Origin: an uncultured Finegoldia sp.
GTDB taxonomy: Bacteria; Bacillota; Clostridia; Tissierellales; Peptoniphilaceae
Assembly: GCF_947252345.1 (NCBI RefSeq)
Contig: NZ_CAMXVC010000012.1
Location: 1-44,774 of the forward strand
Length of the DNA stretch: 44,774 nt
Reading direction: 5' to 3'
The notes beneath the pieces are model-generated. The model was not told the origin of the DNA and ran no database searches. It saw nothing but the letters and a program-made list of their open reading frames with translations. Made by a program: the position numbers and the translations under genes. Below, piece after piece: positions 36,001-43,242 of this stretch. The first letter of the stretch is position 1, and each line of letters begins with the position of its first letter.

Positions 36001-37551
36001 TTTGATGGAGTCTTCCTTTATCAATTTGACCTTGCAAATGTCTTCGGGCAAAGGAGTTTTTGTTAAATCTACATCTGTGATGTCCGTCCCACTTTTAATA
36101 ACACGAGCTGAGTAAACATCTCCGTTTTGCACAGCTTCGTCTTCTTTCGCAGCGATGTTTTTTGTGCCATTTTTTTCGTAATACCACAATTCGGTGAATC
36201 TACCTCTTTTATCTCTCGTCATTAATTTAATATCGCTTAATTTTTTGTTCGCATCTTTTCTGACGTAAACTTCCACCTCGGCATCAATTTTACCCGAAGT
36301 CTGTAGTTTAGTAGTTTCACCATTTTTAACCGAATATTTTCCTATTAACGTTTTCTGAATTTTCGAAAATTCAAGCTCTGTATTTTCTTCTTGTGTATTT
36401 AGTATTACCTTGTCGTAGTCAACTTCTTTGTTGATTTTGTATCCATCGGAGTCGTACTCGAGAGCATTGTCTGATTTTTTGTAGTAGATTATGTCATTAG
36501 TTTTAAACTTTGCATAAAAATTAATAGAGCCGTTCAAATCAGCTTTGATTTCTTTTGGTTCTACAATTTTTTCCAACTTATCGCTGTCACTCCAGCCGAT
36601 AAATTTGTGGCCTTCCCCGTTTTCTACACGCAAATTTTGGTAGACTTTATTGCCGTCCTTATCGGTGTAGTTGATTACATCATCCCACTTCGCATTCTTC
36701 AACACCCAATACGTCCTCATCTTCGTTGCATTGATTTCATTGTTTGCCTGTATTTTTTTGTCACCATCTCCGATTAATTCGCCGTAATTAACCTTGCCAT
36801 CATCGTCGATTTTTGTAATATAACTGAAATTTATATTCACATAATCGGATTCATCTTCAGGCTTTTCAGTAGTTACAATAGGCTTTGAATTGCTTTCTGG
36901 TGTGCTTTGTTGACTCGTCTGTTCACTCGTACGTTCTTGTTGGGCTGATTTTTGTAGTTGATTTTCATCATCTGATTTCAAATCCAAATCTTTTTTTTCG
37001 ATTGGCTGTGAAGTTGGTTTGTCCCTCCACACAGCGTAAACCGTCTTGTTTTCGGATAAATTTTTTAAAACATCACCTTCAGAATGTTTTTCATTCGGCG
37101 TGCTTGCCCATCCGATAAATTCTTTAGTTCCATTTGAAGGAATTTCCGGAACAAATTCACCGTTTTTAGAATTTGCCGTGAAAATCGAGCTGCCATTTTT
37201 GAAATTTCCGCCATTAGCATCAAAAGTAACTGTGATAGTCTTTTTATCCGTCAAATCTTCTCTCGCAGAACTTGCAATTTTGTTTTCCGATAAAATTTGC
37301 GCACCGGCTTGGTTGTGTTTTTCTGGTAGATTGACTTCATCTTTGTCGGTTTTTTCAATCACTTCCATTTGTTTTGTTTCGGGATTCACCTCTTGTTGTG
37401 CAGACGATATCCCTCCGGAAAACACAATCGCATATCCAATGATACACGACACAACGCCAACGGTTAATTTTCTAAGCCCGTATCTCGGTCTTCTGCTCGA
37501 ACTTTTCGCTCTTTTTTCTGTGATAACTCTAGTAAAAATCTTCCTGCTCAT
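33067..37551 (-). CDS. Large cell-wall-anchored surface protein (YSIRK-like signal, Rib-like repeats, LPKAG)
   Basis: A 1494-residue exported protein. The signal carries RYGLRKLTVG, a YSIRK-like motif linked to secretion at the division septum. Residues about 104-175 form an InlB/Listeria-Bacteroides-type repeat (VTFDANGG to YAVW), and weaker copies follow near 315-350 and 540-620. Then come an Ig-like unit (RGKGVPGATVTI), a longer Rib-like domain, and three divergent 75-residue Rib/alpha-like repeats, each ending in a (Y/F)KxGS pattern. A putative-Ig domain, a Pro/Thr/Glu spacer and a C-terminal globular domain precede the sorting signal LPKAG, a hydrophobic helix and KKRKLK. It is expected to be linked to peptidoglycan by sortase. 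The ATG at 37551 lies behind GGAGG. Its ligand is unknown; adhesion is the obvious guess. Confidence 0.9.
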   Translation of the reverse strand: MSRKIFTRVITEKRAKSSSRRPRYGLRKLTVGVVSCIIGYAIVFSGGISSAQQEVNPETKQMEVIEKTDKDEVNLPEKHNQAGAQILSENKIASSAREDLTDKKTITVTFDANGGNFKNGSSIFTANSKNGEFVPEIPSNGTKEFIGWASTPNEKHSEGDVLKNLSENKTVYAVWRDKPTSQPIEKKDLDLKSDDENQLQKSAQQERTSEQTSQQSTPESNSKPIVTTEKPEDESDYVNINFSYITKIDDDGKVNYGELIGDGDKKIQANNEINATKMRTYWVLKNAKWDDVINYTDKDGNKVYQNLRVENGEGHKFIGWSDSDKLEKIVEPKEIKADLNGSINFYAKFKTNDIIYYKKSDNALEYDSDGYKINKEVDYDKVILNTQEENTELEFSKIQKTLIGKYSVKNGETTKLQTSGKIDAEVEVYVRKDANKKLSDIKLMTRDKRGRFTELWYYEKNGTKNIAAKEDEAVQNGDVYSARVIKSGTDITDVDLTKTPLPEDICKVKLIKEDSIKDKINKDGKSYFDRTYAVFKEHYMINIFQTNGGEFVRIKSHLGEFEYLGLKVKDAKSFGNPTWYDESLTKDPNSVKYDKDRITKDCVFVAKATELPKVETIREKATSIRGKGVPGATVTIKHLVTPEGKSNPEIKVDDDGNWEISGLDDMKKSVHFYVEQKVGRKEVSGVDVYVQEIEKSKRYEPQYTNVTINPEEVATVDSPKLFEQTEGKLGEETTTKYKIFSYKILSPQIDGLKIDKKTGKITYKSKKEDAGKTIKVVVDIVYYDDSQETTTVDIFVRPTEKIIDVTQNPNEPTPKGYVRVTIDKGVGTEIKEGSSKKIYDIKKGEKLSEKDYPVLEIKAQSKNEYKKPVTWTIAPGVAINENANIVGNATETDAKINTPIAKKKKIKVNDKIEAKELVEYDKLPEETTFKWKQEPDTTKSGKIAATIVVEYKDGSIDEVTTELDVLETASKITPIPSVKTTDEVVGYGKKFDLTDNVEKTDEILKVEDITEQGKIDTKKSGNYTGKIKVTFKNGSSRIVDVNVVVEKSQAEKFAPIAKKLTVNKNHVATVEEYKSLLSNIAEIESIDIKSQADTKNTGVYKSTITIKFKDGSAKDAEISVEVIDKIGGSVVKPIMGMEKISNQEVKENSSIKDITIKPTDPKAKLEIEGLIEGLVFDKDLKKISGTPVVSDWNNKNEKEFTIKIKVTNEDGSTKIEEFKIKVTKDSTTPGGTKPEETPGGTKPEETPGGNHNGNQNENHETTPETTPETTPQTAQNKTSKDKHLENSTQSEDNTADGKQSKPKADADKKSKHQQKESKRYKGALEYNTFDVKKGNTAKIVATFVDEWGNKINMPSTTVFSLEKHSPKSVKINPVTGELSFDSTGYKDGDRIVVTIIATIKNQTTKVFSLFKNGKEVISSEKVTMANGDVVYKTKVVINVVKNENDTIKHKKANANSVQNNSKLPKAGIGFEATTTIATMLSSIGLYLTKKRKLK
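33741..33869 (-). repeat. Tandem repeats in the surface protein's wall-spanning spacer
   Basis: Two in-frame arrays: a 12-base unit three times (33741-33774, the third copy incomplete), encoding TPET-type repeats, and a 27-base unit twice plus a part (33806-33869), encoding PGGTKPEET-type repeats. Such spacer repeats span the wall and commonly change copy number by slippage, altering how far the protein projects. Confidence 0.85.
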
Positions 37552-37585
37552 CACATTTTCCTCCACTTTGATTTGATATTTGAAT

Positions 37586-37614
37586 ATAATACAAAATCAC
37601 CCTCATTCAATCAA
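37586..37614 (-). promoter_or_regulatory. Promoter of the surface-protein gene
   Basis: On the minus strand TTGATT and TATTAT are separated by exactly 17 bases, with the -10 ending 34 bases before the ATG. Both elements are close to the vegetative sigma consensus. Confidence 0.65.
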
Positions 37615-37765
37615 TTCTCAAAATAAAATGATTAAGTCAATATTCTTAACTATATAATATCATATTATTTTAACGTGAAATCATTTTTATAACCAATTTT
37701 TTATCCCACCAAAAAATTTTAACAAAGGTAATTTCCCGGTATTTTTATTTATAACTAAACAAAAC

Positions 37766-39061
37766 TTATTTGGTATTTTTGAATGCAAAAGACACTTCAA
37801 GTCCCGGATTTTTGTTTTTTATGCTGAAGGTTGCTTCGTGTAATTCGGCGATTTGTTTCGAGATAAATATTCCAAGGCCGTGTTTTGTTATGTTGGTCAA
37901 ATCCTGTCTGTTGATTTTTTCGATAATATTTTCGGATATCCCTTGTCCTTCATCTAGGACAGTGACTACAAATAATCCGTCTGTGTTTTCGAGTATAACT
38001 CTGATTTTCCCGTTGGTATAAATTATGGAGTTTTTCAAAATATTTTCAAGCATTCTGTAGAACAAATTCTCATCCAGTTTTATTTTTGTGTTTTGGTTTT
38101 CGATGTTATTTTCAAAAATAATTTCCCTGTCCGGGTTTTCGTTGAGCTTGTCCACAATGAGTTTTCGAATTGTTTTTACCGGGCTTTTCTCCTCGAAATT
38201 TTCTCGGTCTATGTTGGAAATAGATAGCGTTAGATTTAGCCCTTCTAGTATGTCGGAGATTTTCGTGACTTGGGATTGTATGTTTTGTACATCAATATTT
38301 TCTTTGTTTTCTTTGCTTATCTCCCAAGAGATTTTTGCGAGTGGAGTCCTCACGTCGTGGCTTACTCCTCTTATCCACTTTTCCTGAGATTCTTTCAAAT
38401 TGTTGTATTTTTCGTTTGCCTCATTTATGCTGAGTGCCAAATCCTTCAGTTCTCCGTATTCATCTAATTTTTCGTAGTCTTTTTCATATAGATTGTCTAT
38501 CGCTTTTTGAAATGGCAGGATGTTTTTGAAGATATCTTTTATGTCAATCCTGTAAATTGCATATACAAATAGTAGAAATAGGATTAAAAATATGAAAACC
38601 AGTGCCAAATTGATGATAAATTTGTCGTAATTGTAATAGTTAGATGGCAATTTGTCCAGAGAGTTTTGTGGATAGGCGAATACAATCAATCCATCTTTCA
38701 CGATATATGTGAATACTGGATAGTCATCCAAATAATATCTTGTGAATCTTGCAACATCCGTTATTTCAAATTTGTTTTTGACTTTTGTGGGCTTGTTAAA
38801 GCTTTCTATAATATTTCCATTTTTGTCGAGCCTTATCGCCCAGATGTTTTTTTCTTTTAAAAAATTTTTGTTTTTTGAATTTAGATATTCGCTTGTTTTG
38901 TTGTGTTCCACGTAGGAAAAAACATCGTTGGGGTTTGGGTATTTGTAATTTAATTTGTAGTTTAGGTAGAGGAAAATCATCAGTAATGCCGCCAAGAAAA
39001 AAATAAGGGATATTATTCTTATCACAATTTTTTTGAATCTTTTTAAAATATAATTAAACAT
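37766..39061 (-). CDS. Sensor histidine kinase of the peptide-stress module
   Basis: A 431-residue membrane kinase. Helix one spans about 11-34 and helix two about 149-172, framing an extracytoplasmic sensor of about 115 residues. The cytoplasmic part has the phosphorylated His235 in GVSHDVRTPLAK, the N box ENILKNSIIYT, the G1 box DEGQGIS and the G2 box GLGIFISKQI. It follows the response-regulator gene after one base, so the two are co-expressed. The divergent neighbour is a LanFEG-type ABC transporter, which suggests it senses an antimicrobial peptide, as CprK does in C. difficile. That signal is inferred from context. Confidence 0.9.
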   Translation of the reverse strand: MFNYILKRFKKIVIRIISLIFFLAALLMIFLYLNYKLNYKYPNPNDVFSYVEHNKTSEYLNSKNKNFLKEKNIWAIRLDKNGNIIESFNKPTKVKNKFEITDVARFTRYYLDDYPVFTYIVKDGLIVFAYPQNSLDKLPSNYYNYDKFIINLALVFIFLILFLLFVYAIYRIDIKDIFKNILPFQKAIDNLYEKDYEKLDEYGELKDLALSINEANEKYNNLKESQEKWIRGVSHDVRTPLAKISWEISKENKENIDVQNIQSQVTKISDILEGLNLTLSISNIDRENFEEKSPVKTIRKLIVDKLNENPDREIIFENNIENQNTKIKLDENLFYRMLENILKNSIIYTNGKIRVILENTDGLFVVTVLDEGQGISENIIEKINRQDLTNITKHGLGIFISKQIAELHEATFSIKNKNPGLEVSFAFKNTK

Positions 39062-39062
39062 T

Positions 39063-39758
39063 TTATTCCTCTTTAACTAGCTTGTAGCCTAGGCCTTTTA
39101 TGGTGATTAATATTTTAGGCTCTCTTGGGTTATCTTCGAGTTTTTCACGAAGCCTGTAAATGTGCGTGATTAGTGTGTTCTCATATCCGTACGAATCTTG
39201 CCATATATTGTCCAATATTCTGTCGATTGAAACTATCATATTCGCATTTTCGCATAAGTAATCTAGGATTTTATATTGTGTTTTTGTCAGTGCAATTTCT
39301 TCGCCGTTTTTCACGAGTATTCCCTTCGATTTGTCGAAAACCACATTGCCAATGTTTATCTTTTCTTCGTTGTTGATTTTTTTGCTTCTGCGCAAAACCG
39401 CATCGATTCTCCACAGAAGTTCGTCTGGCAAGAAAGGCTTGACAAGGTAGTCATCTGCCTTGTTTTCAAATCCTTCTCTCCTGTCATCTATTCCGTCAAG
39501 TGCCGATAAAATTATTACTGCAACATCAGAAGACTGTCTAATTTCTTTTAATAACTCGAAGCCACTTCCATCTGGAAGCATTAAGTCCAAGACTATCAAG
39601 TCAATTTTGTTGTTCTCCAATTTAAACCTCGACTCTTTTAAATTTTTGGCAGTGTAAATTTTCTCAAATCCCTTATCTTTCAAAAAATTGTAGAGATTTT
39701 CCAGCAAATTTTTTTCGTCATCAACTACCAGTACGCTAAAATTTTTTCTAAAATCCAT
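39063..39758 (-). CDS. OmpR-family response regulator
   Basis: A 231-residue regulator. The receiver domain has the acidic pair in VVDDE, the phospho-acceptor Asp58 in LDLMLPDG, a Thr/Ser switch region (IILSALD) and the conserved Lys in DYLVKPF. The C-terminal winged helix ends in the usual THIYRLREKLEDNPREP and IKGLGYKL. The ATG at 39758 lies behind GAGGGGG; an earlier start at 39791 would precede the promoter-proximal ribosome site. It is paired with the kinase downstream and is divergent from the ABC transporter, which it likely controls through the repeats between them. Confidence 0.92.
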   Translation of the reverse strand: MDFRKNFSVLVVDDEKNLLENLYNFLKDKGFEKIYTAKNLKESRFKLENNKIDLIVLDLMLPDGSGFELLKEIRQSSDVAVIILSALDGIDDRREGFENKADDYLVKPFLPDELLWRIDAVLRRSKKINNEEKINIGNVVFDKSKGILVKNGEEIALTKTQYKILDYLCENANMIVSIDRILDNIWQDSYGYENTLITHIYRLREKLEDNPREPKILITIKGLGYKLVKEE

Positions 39759-39779
39759 TTTATCCCCCTCATTAAGCCT

Positions 39780-39842
39780 ATTATACAACACTTTTTGGGC
39801 ACTTTTGTTTTTGTGATGTAAAAGTGAGCTTTATTACACTTT
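39780..39842. promoter_or_regulatory. Divergent promoter region with CACTTTT direct repeats
   Basis: CACTTTT occurs at 39789-39795 and 39800-39806, an 11-base period typical of OmpR-type regulator sites. The minus-strand -10 TATAAT of the two-component genes (39780-39785) lies three bases from the first repeat, and no -35 is visible. Further on, AAAGTG (39821-39826) and CACTTT (39837-39842) form an inverted repeat nearer the ABC genes. All four elements share the core CACTTT/AAAGTG, so a single regulator could bind both sides. Confidence 0.6.
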
Positions 39843-39885
39843 ATTTTTATCTGTGGTTGCTATTCTATTTTTAGGAGGAATGATT

Positions 39886-40779
39886 ATGAATAAAATATTG
39901 GAAATAAAAAATTTAAAAAAATCATACAACAACAAAAAAGTCTTGGATTTAGACTCGTTGGTGATTGAGGAGAAATCTATTTACGGTTTGATTGGAAAAA
40001 ACGGAGCTGGCAAATCAACTCTAATGAAACTCGTGCTCGGCCTTGTCAAAAAAGACGGAGGGACGATTAAAATTTTTGACTGCGAATTAAATTCCAAAAA
40101 CCAAAAAGATTTCAACAAATATCTCGGCGCTCTGATAGAAAATCCGTCCTTTTATGAACATCTAACCGGATATGAAAACTTAGAAATAATCTGTCAGCTA
40201 AAGGGAATAAAAAAAGAATTAATTTCAAAAACACTACACCTTGTCGGGCTCAACAATGTAGAAAAAAAGAAAGCCCGCGAGTATTCACTCGGTATGAAAC
40301 AAAGACTTGGAATAGCGATGGCATTGATTGGAAATCCCAAGCTTTTGATTTTGGATGAACCGATAAATGGACTCGACCCACAGGGAATCGAAGAGATGCG
40401 AAATTTATTTAAAAGCATTGTGAAAAACACTTCTACAAGCATCTTAATTTCTTCGCACATTCTCGATGAGATAGAAAAAATCGCAACTCACATCGGAATA
40501 CTCCAAGATGGAAAATTAAAGTACAACGGAAGCTTGGAAGATTACAGAAAACTGCATCCACCATATATATCCATCGTGACATCCGACAACAAAAAAGCCA
40601 TCGAATTGATAGACCTTGACCAAGACGACATCAATGGAAACAAGATAATTTTGGGCAAAAAATCCGACCAAGACATTGCAGATATCGTGAATTTTTTGCA
40701 CGGGAAAGTGGATATATACAGGATTGAAGAAGAAAAAGAAAGCCTCGAAAAACTATTTATCGAAGAAAGCAGGTCTTAG
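39886..40779 (+). CDS. LanF/CprA-type ABC transporter ATPase
   Basis: A 297-residue ATPase with Walker A GLIGKNGAGKST (34-45), signature YSLGMKQR (133-140), Walker B LLILDEP (153-159) and switch SSHIL. Where most ABC ATPases have the Q-loop Gln, this one has ALIENPSFYEHLTGYENL with Glu85, the 'E-loop' described for lantibiotic-immunity ATPases. Those proteins pair with two small permeases to expel lantibiotics from the membrane. The ATG at 39886 follows AGGAGG; upstream in-frame starts are rejected. Two permease genes follow with gaps of one and eight bases. Confidence 0.9.
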   Translation: MNKILEIKNLKKSYNNKKVLDLDSLVIEEKSIYGLIGKNGAGKSTLMKLVLGLVKKDGGTIKIFDCELNSKNQKDFNKYLGALIENPSFYEHLTGYENLEIICQLKGIKKELISKTLHLVGLNNVEKKKAREYSLGMKQRLGIAMALIGNPKLLILDEPINGLDPQGIEEMRNLFKSIVKNTSTSILISSHILDEIEKIATHIGILQDGKLKYNGSLEDYRKLHPPYISIVTSDNKKAIELIDLDQDDINGNKIILGKKSDQDIADIVNFLHGKVDIYRIEEEKESLEKLFIEESRS

Positions 40780-40780
40780 A

Positions 40781-41533
40781 ATGAAAAATTTGGAGAGAAA
40801 AAAGTACAAGAGACTTGGGATAAACTTCTTGATGACAATAGTATTTGCCGCTCAAATGCTAATAGTGGCTGGGGTTAACCATTCAAAAACTTTTTTAGAT
40901 AGCAAGCACCCACTTTTCTACATTCTGGACACTTATTTGTTCATATCGTTGCTAATAAATCCCATATTGATATCATCTCTTGTAAAAAAAGTTGTCGAGA
41001 TTGAAGACAAAAACAAAATGTGGCAGATGCAGATAATTCTCGGCGAAAAAGTCAATTCTATACTGCTCGATAAATTCAAAAATTTGTCACTTAGGTTGAT
41101 TTTGTTGCAAATAACAGAATCAATCACATTTATCTTATTGGCAAAACGCTCTGTTAATTTCAGTGTTGACAGCGAAATTATTTTGAGATGTGGAGTAGTA
41201 AATCTATCCGCACTCGTTGTAAATTTGTTTTTATTGGGATTGTTTATGACAATAGAAATGAAATCAAAAAAAGTCTACACTATGTCATTTGTGTCGATAA
41301 TAGGAGGCCTTAGCGGAGTAATCACTATGCTCACATCAGAAAATCTGTCGTTTGTAAATCCATTTGCGTGGATGGCGAGCCTGTTGAGTATTTCTTATGT
41401 GAAAGACAACGGAAAATTCGTCCAAGTATTAAACCCGATAAATTTTTACACATTGATAATTGCAACGACACTTTTAATCTCAGTTGTTATTTACCTAAAA
41501 ACAATGAAATCTTACAACTTATACAAAGAATAG
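40781..41533 (+). CDS. LanE/CprB-type ABC transporter permease
   Basis: A 250-residue membrane protein with six predicted helices and a short basic N-terminus (MKNLERKKYKRLG). It has the size and layout of the first permease in LanFEG systems; sequence similarity within that group is low, so the call leans on context. The ATG follows the ATPase stop by one base. An in-frame start at 40724 would lie within the ATPase gene and is rejected. It ends eight bases before the second permease. Confidence 0.78.
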   Translation: MKNLERKKYKRLGINFLMTIVFAAQMLIVAGVNHSKTFLDSKHPLFYILDTYLFISLLINPILISSLVKKVVEIEDKNKMWQMQIILGEKVNSILLDKFKNLSLRLILLQITESITFILLAKRSVNFSVDSEIILRCGVVNLSALVVNLFLLGLFMTIEMKSKKVYTMSFVSIIGGLSGVITMLTSENLSFVNPFAWMASLLSISYVKDNGKFVQVLNPINFYTLIIATTLLISVVIYLKTMKSYNLYKE

Positions 41534-41541
41534 GAGGAAAA

Positions 41542-42243
41542 ATGTTAAAATTAGAATTTAAAAAAATAAAGTTTATGAATATCTTGTTGGTAAGTCTTAT
41601 AATACCACTTTTAGCCAATGCTTTCGGCCTGATAAACTATATGGGAAACAGAGAAATCCTGACAAATCAATGGCAGAGTCTGTGGACACAAGTGAGCCTG
41701 TTCTACTTTTCATTTTTCTTTATCCCGCTAATAGCCATCGTGACAGCAAGCCTCTGGTCAGTCGAACACAAAGCAGGACTGAAATTCATAAGATTGAGTC
41801 CACAGAAAAACATATCATTTGTATTGGCAAAGTTGACCTTGGCTTTGATAATAACAGCCCTTTGTCAAATATATTTCTTGGCACTGTTTTATGTAGGCGG
41901 GAAATTTGTGGCGAATTTTTCTGACATAGACTTCAAAATATATCTTTACTATACAATTGTCAGCGTATTTCTCGCGATTCCCATAATAGGAATTTTCACG
42001 GCTATCGCAATTAAAATAAAATCATTTGGAATCATAGTGCTGTTGTCTACAATCTTTACAATGTTTGGATTTGCTTCGGCGTACAAATCCCTAAAAATTA
42101 TCGGATTAAGCTTTCTTGCAATCGAATCCAACAATTTCAGATTCATAAGCGCACACAATTTAATGATACTGACTTTTTTTGCAGTCGTAGAATTGACAGC
42201 CTTCTTATATCTTTCCAACAGATTTTTAAAATACGAAAAATGA
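41542..42243 (+). CDS. LanG/CprC-type ABC transporter permease
   Basis: A 233-residue permease with about six helices. Its N-terminus MLKLEFKKIKFMN is typical of LanE/LanG permeases, as is the SLWSVEHKAGLKFIRLSPQK loop (split here by its flanking helices). The start at 41542 lies behind a strong TAGGAGGAAA, and the open frame before it merely overlaps the first permease gene. It completes the three-gene transporter, followed by a terminator. No lantibiotic precursor or modification gene is present in the window. Confidence 0.8.
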   Translation: MLKLEFKKIKFMNILLVSLIIPLLANAFGLINYMGNREILTNQWQSLWTQVSLFYFSFFFIPLIAIVTASLWSVEHKAGLKFIRLSPQKNISFVLAKLTLALIITALCQIYFLALFYVGGKFVANFSDIDFKIYLYYTIVSVFLAIPIIGIFTAIAIKIKSFGIIVLLSTIFTMFGFASAYKSLKIIGLSFLAIESNNFRFISAHNLMILTFFAVVELTAFLYLSNRFLKYEK

Positions 42244-42251
42244 TAAATCAA

Positions 42252-42292
42252 AAAGGGCTTTTGTGTAAATTGTAAAATTCCAAAAGCCCTTT
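42252..42292. terminator. Terminator of the ABC transporter unit
   Basis: Twelve-base perfect arms AAAGGGCTTTTG and CAAAAGCCCTTT with a 17-base loop. T-rich sequence follows on both strands. It separates the transporter from the converging methyltransferase gene. Confidence 0.85.
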
Positions 42293-42320
42293 AATTTTGT
42301 ATATATTTTCTTAAAACCTG

Positions 42321-42941
42321 CTAGGATAATTTTTCAGCAATCATCACGCCAATCGGTGCAACAGCCCCGTACGCCAATTTCATTTCAACTACCGAAAATC
42401 CATATTCCTCGACAAAATCTTCAAATTGTTTTTTATTCCATTCTCGATACATCTTAAATCCCAAAACAGACATCAAACTCTTGATTATTTTTCGTTGCTT
42501 TCCCTCTGACCACAAAAAAGTAGGTGCAAACAAAGTCCCATTTGGTTTTAATACCCGAAATATTTCTTTCATCGCCTCGTCCGGATTAGGCATAATATGC
42601 AGTGCGTTGGCGATTAACACACAATCAAATTTGTCATTCTCATAAGGCAACTTTGTTGCATCGGCTACTTCAAACGTGAGGTTTTTGCCCTCGCCACGCT
42701 TTTTCGCTTCCATTATCATCTGTTGCGAAAAGTCTGTGCCAATCCAACTTCCAGTATGCTTTGAAAGGCTGAACGACAATTGCCCAGAACCACAAGCGAG
42801 TTCGAGCACATCCATATTTTCATTCAAATGAGGAACAATGTATTCGCAAACTTTATCGTAAACTCCCCTGTCTTTTTTCATAAAAGGGTCGTACAACTTG
42901 GCAAATTTGTCCCAAAATTTTTTATTGCTTTTATCAATCAC
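42321..42941 (-). CDS. Class I SAM-dependent methyltransferase
   Basis: A 206-residue methyltransferase of the UbiE/Methyltransf_11 pattern. Motif I is VLELACGSGQLS, motif II/III GTDFSQQMI and ADATKLPYENDKFDCVL, followed by NALHIMPNPDEAMKEIFRVLKPNG. The substrate cannot be deduced; small-molecule methylation or detoxification is plausible. The GTG at 42941 lies eight bases after AAGGAG and is preferred over the GTG at 42950, which abuts the ribosome site. It sits between the antimicrobial-peptide module and a set of gene fragments. Confidence 0.85.
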   Translation of the reverse strand: MIDKSNKKFWDKFAKLYDPFMKKDRGVYDKVCEYIVPHLNENMDVLELACGSGQLSFSLSKHTGSWIGTDFSQQMIMEAKKRGEGKNLTFEVADATKLPYENDKFDCVLIANALHIMPNPDEAMKEIFRVLKPNGTLFAPTFLWSEGKQRKIIKSLMSVLGFKMYREWNKKQFEDFVEEYGFSVVEMKLAYGAVAPIGVMIAEKLS

Positions 42942-42958
42942 TTTCAACACTCCTTTTG

Positions 42959-43126
42959 CTATAAATTATTAATCCCTTTTTCTTCTAATTCTTTAATATT
43001 AATTCCTTCCTTCGTTTTCCACTCAGTTCTTCCATTCCTGCTCATGCCAAGCACAAACATCGCTGCGTATGATGGACTATTGAAAAAAGATTGAAATTTT
43101 TGCTGTGTTTCATCATAGCACCCCAA
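42959..43126 (-). pseudogene. C-terminal fragment of a DUF4357-containing protein
   Basis: A 55-codon frame whose residues SPSYAAMFVLGMSRNGRTEW and a following KTKEGINIKELEEKG match the end of DUF4357 domains. These occur at the C-terminus of GIY-YIG nucleases, restriction-associated and other accessory proteins. A TAA stop lies directly upstream in frame, so only the tail remains. A TTG could nominally start it, but there is no convincing ribosome site. The rest of the region up to 43242 holds no gene. It is most likely a leftover of an accessory gene displaced by recombination. Confidence 0.65.
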
Positions 43127-43242
43127 ACATTAATTAATTATCTATATTATACCAGTTTGAAATGTCTTTATTTGTGTTTTCCTAGAAATTAAAAAACCTG
43201 ATAAACTTCTAAAAATTTTAAAGTTATTCTAGGCTTCAATTG

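Noticed and set aside
43181..43233. Inverted repeat CCTAGAA...TTCTAGG after the nucleoside phosphorylase gene
   Set aside because: Arms are only seven bases with a loop of about 39 bases and no clean T run, so it is too weak to call a terminator.
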